DNA from: Telmatactis stephensoni
Lineage: Eukaryota > Cnidaria > Anthozoa > Actiniaria > Isophelliidae
Assembly: GCA_029948255.1 (NCBI GenBank)
Contig: JALIZF010001504.1
Span: forward strand, 1 to 64,000
DNA length: 64,000 nucleotides
Reading direction: 5' to 3'
In this document: one piece after another, positions 1-11,500 of the stretch
Layout: each line of letters starts with the position of its first letter
Position numbering within the stretch: position 1 is the stretch's first letter
Program-made: the position numbers and the translations under genes
Notes under the pieces: generated by a model
What the model was told of the DNA's origin: nothing
Databases searched by the model: none
What the model saw: only the letters and a program-made list of their open reading frames with translations

Positions 1-548
1 ACACTATTAAACACTGACTATTAGTAATTGTTTCACAGTCCGATGAAAATCACTCTAGAGCGATTTTCATCGGACTGTGAAATAGTTACTAAGCTAATAC
101 ACACTAGTAGATCCCAATTCCATTGTTTTCTTTTGTTGAATTTTGACTGCTATACACTAATAGCTAGTTAGTATTTCACAGTCCGATGAAAATCACTCTA
201 ATGCACCGAAAGAGATTGTCAACAGCTTGATGCGCCTAAGCTGCATATATAGTCAATTGCTGAAACGTTGTCGGGTCTATAAACATAGAACATAGAAGCT
301 GAGACCGCAATGGTGCTTGGGATGTCAATAATAATATTCTGATTTATTCTTTTACGCTTTGCCTTCGATGCAAAATGGCAAAAGCGTGTTCAGGACCTGG
401 GTTGGCGGGCCGTTTGGCTTCGATTTTTTTATCGGTTGCAGCTTAAATGAATAAACCAGAATATAATTATTGACATCCCATGCACCATTTCGGTCTCAGC
501 TTCTATGTTTTTAGACCCGACAACGTTTCTTCAATTGACTATATGTAA
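1..548. repeat. Two palindromic foldback elements
   Basis: At 21-92, inverted arms (TTTCACAGTCCGATGAAAAT and its complement) meet at CTCTAGAG; a further half-copy lies at 171-203. At 244-548, a longer foldback has arms of about 100 bp (TCAATTGCTGAAACGTTGTC... against ...GACAACGTTTCTTCAATTGA). No coding sequence. Confidence 0.8.
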
Positions 549-904
549 CGGAGCATAAATTATGCGTATTTAGAACTCTTTGGCAAATTTATATTGACGA
601 TCGAGTTAATTTCCATCTAATTAGCAGCAAGTGATAACATCTGCGCATGTCTCCAACTTCTATTGTCTTGGACAAATGGATGATTTTGAAAGGATAATTT
701 CTAGCTGTTCATACGGTTTCGAGCTGTTCATGCGGTTTCGTACGTTTACATTATGCACTTATCATTTGCTTCCCCGTGGGTTGACCCCCGGGACACTCCC
801 GGGGAATTGTTTTTCGTGACAAAGTGAAACAAAAACTATTCAAAGCCCCTGGGTTGGGTAAAGGGCAAAAAATTAATAATAGCCCTTCCCTAGGGGGAAG
901 TATG

Positions 905-1402
905 AACATGTCCCCCAGTGTGTGTGCCAAGGTTTAAACCAATAGACGACTTTCAAAAATGGCGGCCTAGCACATGAGAACGAGGCCACAAAGGCCTTGT
1001 TACCAGAAAATAAGCATGGCGACACTTCTATTGCTACCAAAGACGACGTGTTCCTCTTCCTTCTGAAATAACTATTTTCTGTGCATTTTACAGGATATGC
1101 TTAGACTCATTTAATGGCATAATGATTTTTGGAGGCCTTTCTGGCCTCGTTCTCGTAAAAAATGAGCCCCATTTTTGAAAGTCGTCTATATATTAGCCAT
1201 TGTATACACTGGTCTTGGGAATTGTTTATACTGGGTAGTACACACGAGAGACTTGTCCTCCTTCATGTTCTTGCAACATGTCCCCTAGTGTGTGTGCCAA
1301 GGTTTAAACCAATATATTTATTATTAGCCATTGTATACACTGGTCTTGGGAACTGTCTACTGGGTATAGCACACGAGGGACTTGTCCTCCTTCATGTTCC
1401 TA
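905..1402 (+). repeat. Tandem duplication (about 135 bp) interrupted by a MITE
   Basis: A block containing CCCCAGTGTGTGTGCCAAGG and GCCATTGTATACACTGGTCT occurs twice. The first copy is split by the 942-1189 element; the second, at about 1268-1402, is intact. Confidence 0.8.
942..1189. mobile_element. MITE family A, copy 1
   Basis: Terminal inverted repeats ATAGACGACTTTCAAAAATG and its complement. 248 bp, no coding capacity, about 90% identical by eye to 25574-25823. Confidence 0.85.
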
Positions 1403-2220
1403 GCTTAAACCAAAAACAAATAGACCAATAACCATTGACTTACATAGTCTGTTGTATTAATGTATGATTTTTGTGAATTGTGAAATTTTACAATTTATTT
1501 TCGAAATATCATCATTTATTTGCCAGTTTGGAATTCCGGCGTCGCGTTGAATTATGGGAGTGTTTTTAGGACATATAATAAAACTTCAATATATAAAAAA
1601 AGTTATTAAGAGTCGACGTTTGCAAGTATTTTACTACAATTTCAAGTGAAATGGCATCCCTCAAAACAGTCCCATGATTCAACGCGCGCGCGTTAACTCG
1701 AAAGGGCTAATAATCTTTTTTATTTATTTTCCTCGTGGTTTTCCTGTGGTCAAGAACATGAAAGGATCTGGGGCAAGAAATTCACTCGGAGGGTGTGGTC
1801 GGGAGTCATGCAGTTTTCTTGTTCATCGAAAGACTGCCGACTTGTCTCTCACACTAACCCAAAGGATTTGCTTACTTTTTTTTACTCGGGATACCAAGTA
1901 TCCCGAGGTTTAAGCACTTTCCGTCTGTGCAACAAAATGCACCACGTGGCGGTGATTTCATTTTGGTAAGACAATAGGAGCCATTCTGGTAGACGCAGTT
2001 AGCGCCATCGTACATGTCCTTTTCAAGATACTTCTGAGGCAAATACCACAGGAAGCCCAACATTGTCTTAAAAGACTTATGAAATCGTGTACTACAGTAG
2101 CGACCTATGAATTAGCGCAAGTACCGTGCAAGAGATTACTAGGTACATAAGCATTATAAAATAACTGATATAAAGCGCGCTCTGTTTGGCCAAAGAACAC
2201 GTGTCGGGCAAGTTCTATAT
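1403..2220. other. Non-coding, no recognised feature
   Basis: Downstream of the SASH1-like gene. I see no exon, RNA or clear transposon terminus here. Confidence 0.5.
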
Positions 2221-2515
2221 AGGAAAAGACAAGCACTGCTAAAGAGCAGTATATTACCGAATCTGTGTATGTTGCTTGTGTGAGAGAAGACGCACTGCTA
2301 ATGGGCAGTACATTACTGAGTTTGTGTATGTTGCTTGTGTGAGAAAAAAGCAGCACTGCTAATGGCAGGACATTACTGAGTCTGTGTATGTTGCTTGTGT
2401 GAGAAAAGAGAAGCATTGCTAATGGGCAGTACATTACTGAGTCTGTGTATGTTGCTTGTCTGAGAAAAGACTACTAATAAGCAGTACCCTACTGAATCCG
2501 AGTACGCTGCTTGCG
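2221..2515 (+). repeat. Minisatellite, about 63-bp unit, 4-5 copies
   Basis: Repeated CTGTGTATGTTGCTTGTGTG followed by AGAAAAGA...CACTGCTAATGGGCAGTACATT, with copies degrading at both ends. Just 3' of the SASH1-like gene. Confidence 0.85.
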
Positions 2516-2569
2516 CTTACGCTTAAGTCGCTCGTGAAGCCAGCCTTAAAAAGAATTATTTTCGACGAT

Positions 2570-5500
2570 TCATCTTGGCATCCGTTCCACTGACGCCAAT
2601 AAGCGACGCATGTGTCTCAAGTCGACCACGCCCGCGTATTCAAAGTGCTTTTGTTTAAGGTGAGGTATAACACTCATGTCGTCATACTCGACCTCTCTTA
2701 GATTGTCAATATACATGGGTAAACCTAATGACACCAGCCATTCCTCCAAGGAACTAATTTGACCAAGATGGTCGGGCTCTTGAGGGTAAAACGACAAATC
2801 GCACGGAATCTGTGGAAAGATGATAGTGCAAGATCTTATTGAGGCTGCGGCGTTCATACTAGTACAGATAAATCTGAGAACACATCTTTTTGCTACGACT
2901 AGACCTTCCGTCCAAACTAGAGCATATTTCGTATGAGTGTGAAATGGACTGCGTCGTACCGTGACTGTGTCACTGCTGTTTTCTCCATAAAATCTGATTG
3001 ATTGATTGATTGACTGATTGATTGATTGAGTGAGTGATTGAATGATTGATCTATCTATCGATCGATTGATTGATTGATTGAGGGAGTGAGTGAGTGAGCG
3101 ATTGATCGATTGATTGATCGATCAATCGCTTGATTGATTAATCGATCGATTAAAATCGATCGATTGATTAATTGATCGATCGATCGATTGATTGATTGAT
3201 CAACTTTGTTTAGTGATGATTGTCAAAACAGGGGGGAGATGCGTTTTCGAATTTATCAAATTTAGAGTCAAAGTACCCTAAATTTCTGTACATTATTTGA
3301 GCTATTAAAGTTTGATCAATCAAGAAAACGCCGTTTCAGAGAAGATTACAGAAACAGAAAAATACTTTAAAAATTATCCGAAGTGTGAATGTAGCCCGAG
3401 TTTTTGTACATCATTCAAGCTACGAAGCCTTAAATAGAACTACTTCTTACAATGAGGCCAGAAGATATTTCAAACATGTACTCGGGCTACTTACCGAAGA
3501 TCGTCCCTTTTCCCTTAATTTTGTACAACGTATTCTGTCCATAATTTCAACAATTTCTTTTTGAGATCTTCGCATTTCTTCAGTATATCTATCTATTAGA
3601 TTAATAGGGACACCCCAGCTGCCACTCTGAAATGAGAACACATTAAAGGAATCATTAAAATAATACTCCAGTATTTTTGCCAAGACATTAATTCGCCAGT
3701 AACAAAATGAGGTGGGGCCTGGGACCGAAATCGGATCGCAAAGCATGCATGGATTGCTTTGCTGGACCGTTATGAAGTCACCCAATCGATTGGAAGCTGC
3801 AGACTTGTAAAGGTGAAGATAACGTTCTAGTCATAGTATCGGTAGTCCCTTCAGCACGAAGCCGATCTACAAGAAAACCGATAGTCTCCTACGCAGCTGC
3901 AGTTTTGTTGTCACGCTAGGGCTTAGCCCCCAAAAACTAGCGTGACAACAAAACTGCGGCTGCGTAGGAGACTAGAAAACCGACGGCTAGGAAAGAAGTC
4001 GAAACAAGTGTGGGAGGTAGGTGACTGGAGATCAAATTCGGGACCTCTAGCTCAGAAGGCTGTGCAGTAACAAACTTGCTTCTGCAAAAATTAAAGTTCT
4101 GAGTTACAGTAGAACCCCGCCCTACGGTCACCCCGTTATCACGACCAACGATTTTGGCCCGACAACTAGAGATCACACTTAATCTCTTGTAAACACTACA
4201 CCGTTAATACGACCAATCCGTTAATACGGTCAACCCGTTAATACGGCCAACACATTTTATAACAGCTACAATCTTACGCGCGCTCTGATTGGCCAGAAAG
4301 CTATGAACTATTTGCCCATGGGCTGCACTGCGCGCGCTCTATCTTCGTCGTCTTTTTCAAATTGTTCGTTTTTAAGATGGCGACACATATAACGCGCGCT
4401 CTGATTGGCTGAAAAATCTATGAACTATTTCCCCATGGGCTGCACGGCTCCGTTTTTAACGTTCTAGGCTCTGTTATAAATCAATTAGACATCAGAAAGC
4501 CGCTTGCCCATTGCGTTATAGACGCACCTGATAAAATATAAAGAACTCTTTACAAACTAGAGTCGCACTCGGCTACGCCTCGTGCCATTCTTACGTTTGT
4601 TAATCGTTCTTTATATTTTCTCTCGTGCGTCTATAACGCCATGGGCGGGCGGTTTTCTGTTGTCTAATTGATAATTGGTGTGCAACTAAAGATTGCACTT
4701 AATCTCTTGAGAAAATACCCCGTTAATACGACCAATCCGTTAATACGACCACCCCGTTATCACGACCATCACATTTTGGCCCGACAACTAGAGATTGCAC
4801 TTAATCTCTTGAGAAACCCCATTAATACGACCAGTTATTTTTCGACCATAGGTGGCGATATTAACGGGTTTTTACGGTATTTATTAGGCCCGTTCCATAC
4901 GCCGTTCCACTCAAGTGTCATGTATTACTACCGCAGAGTTCGAGTCTCGGGCAAATTCGGAGCGGCGTGTGATACAGACGGCGTACTTAATGCTGTTTCC
5001 TGTTCGAGTTCGAGTCCCCGCTCTGGCCACTAGCTGAGGGTGAATTTGTTCCGGGCAACACTTAGTCCAAATTCAGTTTCTCAACCATGCATGTAATATA
5101 GCCAACTAGTTCACTTCCTTGCCAGTTGGGATTCTTAATTGAGGGCCATTATGTCTATACCCTCATTAAAATAAACATTCTTTTCTGTTGCTGTTGCGCA
5201 GGGCGACAGACACCTCCGAACTTAAGACAGTTGTCACAACCAAATAAAAACCGTTATATAATAATTGGTATATTACGCGCGCTCTAATTGGTCGAGAACC
5301 GTGTGTGGTTACAGTACACACACATAGATGACGTCATTGAATCTTACGCGCGCTCTGATTGGTTGAGACGTTTTGATGAATAATATATAAAAACAAGTAG
5401 ATTCCATTTTTCCGTGGGTCTGTACTCTAATTGGTGCACCGCAGAAGACGACAAACAATGGTGAGAACAACAGTCACGTCACTCGACTTCGCCTCGTAGA

Positions 5501-8500
5501 GTACTTTTTCGTTCTCAATACATATTGACGTCATCTGTGCGTCTATTAGAGTACAGACGCACGGGAAAATGGATGCAAACACAACTACTTACTTGGCTTG
5601 AATATGGTGAATCTGTTAGGTCTATTTGTTCGATACGTAAGCGCCTCTCAATCAAATCAGACAGAGAATGAGAGGGTCGTTTTTTAGTTACCGGAAGATC
5701 AGGGACATTTAACGACGATGCTTCCTCATGGGTCATTCCAGCACCTCTGTCATCAAGGTCCTCTTTTATAAAGGTACCTGGTTTAGCTGGTGGCTTTGGT
5801 GGTAGTCGTGGTTTCTTTTTAATACCAGGTTTAGGTTTTGTCACAGGGGGTACCCCTGGGGTAGGTTGTGGTACCTTAGGTGGTTCCTCAATATCTTTAG
5901 TTACGACTTTCTCAGGTTTTTTAATTGAAGGCCGTGGTGGCTTTACGAGAATGTTTTTAGGTCCTACTTCTGGTTTTCCAGCTAAAACTTCCGGTTTTCC
6001 AGCTAAAACTTCCGGTTTTCCAGCTAAAACTTCCGGTTTTCCAGCTAAAACTTCCGGTTTTCCAGCTAAAAGCACTTCCGGTGGAGGAGGCGGAAATACG
6101 TCATCTTCCAAAGAATACCTATTTGAATTATTGCAGTTATTTACAGTTTGAGAAGGCAAATCCTTCAATTGTTCTGATTCTTGTAAAGATATTTGATTTT
6201 GATCTTGTTCTTTTGCAGGAGGTACAGACGGCTTCTCTTCAGGAACATTCCTTGAGCTTTCTTCAAGCGAACTTTGCCTTGGTGGTAATGCTGGAAGCTC
6301 TTTTACTGCTGCCTTTGAAACTGAACTTCTTTTGTCATCCTCAGTCCCTGGAGACAGCAGAGCAGGGGCGGTGGCTTGCCTAGGGAGTGGTCGTGGGGGT
6401 GGGGGAGGGGCTTTGCGTACTGGATGAGGGGGAGTCGGTAGGGGTGGTTTATGAGTGGGTGTGAGGGGCAGAGAACTTTTTCTGCTTAAAGATGGATTTT
6501 TGGGTCTTGCATTTCTCGGTAGCGTACTGGTTTGTACAGGTGACCGGTTTTCTGTTATAAAAGAACATTCAAAAGAAAATATAAGCTTTCATACGATTTG
6601 GTTTTTGAGAAATCATAAGTGAATATCGGCAAATTTGTCTAATTACCATCATCATCATCATCATCTTCAATATCTTTATCATCATCATAATATCGCAAAA
6701 TATGCAAAATTAATTCAAAGGCTGGAGCAAAGAAAGTTTGGTACTTTCTTGAATATCGTCCCGGAAATGAGGATTTTTAAGGGGGGCGAGTTATCGTTGG
6801 AGCTACAATCGTTGACATTATTTGTTAGCACGATGTGTAACTCACGGTGTTTTTGTACAATACGCACTATAGGATCCCCCTACCCCCTACACAATGTTGC
6901 TGGTCGCTATAAAGTCTGTTGGATTGGTTTCAAGGTAGTAAGTACCAAACGCTTCACAGCAACATTGTAAGGTTGGATAGGGGTGAGGGTGTGGTGTGGA
7001 GGATCTATTCTCTGAAAGATCCACTTCGCACTGAAGCCAATCGCTTCAATTTTGATAATGATTATAAATATTTCTCCGACTGAAGCCTCCTACAAAGCAG
7101 AATCCCCAAACGACCAAGTATGTCCAGAATCACCATTAGATACCATTGGTAAAATATGTTTTACCAATGGTGTCTATTGGTGAATTTCCACAGGGTTCCC
7201 TCTAAAAACCCTATCACAATATATATGTACGCTCGTGTTTGGGATTGCTGTGGTATCAATTGCTTAGCTTTGGGATTCCTGTGGTATCAACTGCTGGCAA
7301 GTTCAGATTACCTTCTTCGTTATCTGCTGTTTCTCTTTTTGCGAAAACATTTTTCATTTCATTTAAAAATTGGTTTTCAGGGTGAGCTGTAACACCCCGT
7401 TTCCCAGGACTGCCCTGAGTTTCTACATCCTCAATTGTGCCAAGTCTGTCAACAGCGTCTGAGCTGCTAGAAGAACTGTGTAACGACGACGTTGAATGGA
7501 TCTGTAAATATGAACAATTCAGATAAGATTCACCACAGTTTGCAAGAGCGTAGCCTCCTCCGCAGGCACGTCTATTTTCTCTATCTTTGGGATTCCTGTG
7601 GGATTCTTGTTCCTAATTAGCACCTAGTCCCTCTCTATCAGCAACACAGGAAACCCAAGACATAAAAATATTCAAATTCTTAGATCACAGAGATGCTTGC
7701 GGAGGAGGCTAGCAGGAGCGTATCCAGGATTACCCTATGGTAGGGGTACAGCAAGGGGTCATACGTAAAGTTTCATGGGCGTGCGTAACTTACGAGTACT
7801 TTACTACGTCATACGTAAAGTTTCATGGGCGTGCGTAACTTACGAGTACTTTACTACGTCATACGTAAAGTTTCATGAGAGTGCGTAACTTACGAGTACT
7901 TTACTACGTCGTGCGTAAAGTTTCATGAGCGTGCGTAACTTACGAGTACTTTAATATGTCACACGTAAAGTTTCATGAGCGTGCGTAGCTTACGAGTACT
8001 TTACTTCGTCGTGCGTAAAGTTTCATGAGCGTGCGTAACTTACGAGTACGTTACTACGTCGTGCGTAAAGTTTCATGAGCGTGCGTAACTTACGAGTACT
8101 TTACTACGTCGTACGTAACTGTATCGCGGGCCAAAGCGTGAGTAACTTACGAGTACTTGTATTACGCATACCAATACGTACATATGTCGATTACTCGTAC
8201 TACATCGTACGTACGCAAACTGTCAACTACGTCGTATGTAAAACGTTTCAATCGTACCTGATTATATTTAGCATTTCTAAGAAGTTCGTGACCGGTCTTC
8301 CTGTGTCCAGCAGGGGAAGGATCTGGAGACGAGTCGGACGGTAAATGTGTACTGTCTTCTTCTGAGCTTGTATTGAATGAACCTTCTGTAAAAACAAAAA
8401 CATTATTGAAAATACAATACATTTGAACTTTTGTGATAGGTATATTATGATTTTGACGTAAACAGTTTTAAGGTACGAGCGATATTCACTAAAACTCACA

Positions 8501-11500
8501 GTAATTTACCTTAAAGTCAATATGTTTAGCGCGGACAATATAATTTAGCGAATTTTAACGAGTTCCTCAAAATCGCCGAATTTTATACTCGCTAAAATTA
8601 GTATCTTGGCGTAAAAAATGTCATTTCTTTCTGAAAATCGTTAAACTAAGAAGCCACTAAATAGCCCCTTGAAAAATTGCTACAGTTGCTAAAACAGTAA
8701 TCAGTAGTGTTTAACAGTAAATAGTAGTGTTTAAAAAGTAGACATTTTATTGAAGGTACAGCGTTTTGCAAAAAATTCTGAGAAAGCCAAGTATATACAT
8801 CTATACATATATACTAAAATTTACTATATATTAATTGTTGAAGACTTTAAGAATGATTTATTGTTTTATTGCTACAGGCTGTTTCGTATGATCAAAAATT
8901 GACCACACTCTTCAGGCAAGTTACAATGAATGACCGTTAAAATTCTGGCAGAATTTTAACGGTCATTCATTGTAACTTGCCTGAAGAGTGTGGTCAATTT
9001 TTGATCATACGAAACAGCCTGTAGCAATAAAACAATGAATCATTCTTAAAGTCTTCAACAATTAATATATAGTATGTCCTGCTCCTATTTTTATAGTCGA
9101 GCACTCTTTGGAAATAAGTTCATGACAATTTTAAAGTATATACTAATTTACATATTTTCAAATTTCTCTAAAATAGCATCTTTTTCATAAAAAGTAAGTC
9201 TGCTTATCACCATTACGTCTGAATAACTGCATCGTAAATTTGCAAAGAATTTGTATTTTTGCCCGTATTTTAGCAATTTTAGTTTGAAAACTACCCACAA
9301 TGCACCTTATATATGTATATATGTATATACTTGGCTTTCTCAGAATTTTTGCAAAATGCTGTAAATATATGTGGTTTTGAATATACATATATATCAAGCG
9401 TTGGTATATACTAAAACAATGATTCGCTTCACTTTTGGTATATAGCGGTTTTAGGAAATATTTACAACGACGCTGCGAGTCTCGGTAAATATTTTACCGC
9501 CATTCACCTCCAGTTCAGAGAATAATTAATTATTTCGAGATTTTAATACTTCTTTTCATATCGCGGCTTTTATGATTCTCGAGTATCAAATAAAAATTTC
9601 CGCTTTCTCACTTTCTAAACCTGTTTCAGTTCTTGTCTTCTAAGGTCCAAAAGGAAAGTTTCCTCCTTCACTTTTAGTTATGATACATCGCATTTAATTC
9701 GTAGAAGTCATTTCTGGCAGTTCGTTCCGGGACTTAAACGAAAGGGTTAAGCTAAAATCAACAACCAAGTCAATTCGAATACATTTTCATACTTATATTG
9801 TAGCGGAAATAAGCTAGCCCGTTGTGCGCTCGTAACTTCGAGGTTCTCTTCTACCACAACGGCTTTGTGCTTACCTTGAGGGTAGAATACAGCGGTTGGT
9901 TCATCTTTGGGAACTCCACTCTTAGAAAATGCTCCTGACACACGTTTAATGCTGATCCTTGTGAACGATGAGTGAGGAGACTTTGGAGAAAACTTGGGCT
10001 TGAAAGATTTTGGCTAAGAAAGCAAGAAATCGTGTTAGAATACAGTAAATGAAGGGATGCAACGATGTAAGTACATATTTATTTTCAATTTAGACCAGTG
10101 TGTACTCTCTCGCGAATACCATCAAGGCCACCAAAAAAATTCGTCTTAAGGAAGTGTTTATCTTACAGAGAGTTTAGCGTAAGTCGGTCTGTTCGCTCCT
10201 GTTGGGCTTCCTGTGTTGATCGATCACCGATGCAAAGGAGCGAAGACTGCAACTTACGGAATCAGTCTAAAGGCCCCATTATATGAACCGGGCTTACCGG
10301 TTCACATAATCAGGTCCTAATAGAGAGTTAAGAATATCGATAGAAAGGGATAAGCAATTGGACTGTTTGTTATACAGAGATGTCCATCTTCCTGAGGTGT
10401 TCTTTTGGAGAGAGTTCACTTTATTTACGTAGAACTTTATTTTGAAGATACTGACGAGCAGTTTTCAAATAGACTTCGTCCACACTAAATTGGATAACTT
10501 GAAAACACATCCTTTTACTTCCATTTCCGTTCCCTGCTAGCGGAGTCTTAAAGCCAATTTACACGATACAATTTTTGCTTACAACTTGTCGCATGCAACG
10601 ACCCTACAACTTGCTTACAACTGTTGCGTGCGACAAGAACAAAAGGTTGTAGGATTTTAAAACATGTTTTAAAACCTTACAACAGTTGTAGGAGAGTTGT
10701 AGGGTTGTTGCATGCGACAAGTAGTAAGCAAAAATTGTATTGTAAATTCTGATTTGATTCAGTCAAGTCAGAATTTTTCTGTGCGAGACTCTGCTGGCAG
10801 GAAACTGTTTTCTTAATCTACACTGAAATCACACTACACTGAATCGAAACTTCCGCTGAAACGAAATTTTCATGGACAAAGGAAAATGAGGTTTTAATAT
10901 GGACGAATGGTCTAGCCGTAACAAAAAAGATGCTTGAGTAACAATGCTTGTAAAAATATTGTTCCGATGCATTTCACTTTCCCATAAAGAATGGTTGGAT
11001 TTTCAGGCTGAGAATACGTCAACCTATGAACAATATGTTATTGGAATAAAATGCGCTAAAACTCTATTTAACAGGGAAGTTTCTTTTGTGTGACAAGTTT
11101 TTATCCAATAATGAGATTCCAAAACAATAGCTATTCAAGAAAAGTTTCCAATTTTCCAAGTTCCCCACATAGAATTTTTCTTTTAAAACTCAGAAAAATT
11201 TTAACCAAGAGAAAATCAACTAGTGAACTACGGAGAAATTAATGTAATATCTGATGAAGATATGTTGGATATTCATTTTTTAGCCAATGAGATGGATGGA
11301 TTAAACAATATAAAATTAGGCAACCTCTTACTCGGACCACTACTTAATAAGAATATTCTTAGAAAAACGTCTTAACAAAAATATATGCCACAACAGTACT
11401 GCACGATCCTGGGCGTTTCGAAGACTTCATGTCAAGTGCTTTCAAAATTATGCATGTCGATTAGTTTGAACGTATCCTTGGAAAACTGATGTAATAAGGC

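Noticed and set aside
6081..6383. 100-aa plus-strand ORF opposite SASH1-like exon 12
   Set aside because: Shadow of the real minus-strand coding exon; its composition mirrors that exon.
7758..8160. CRISPR-like array
   Set aside because: The whole 50-bp unit repeats with no unique spacers, and the genome is eukaryotic.
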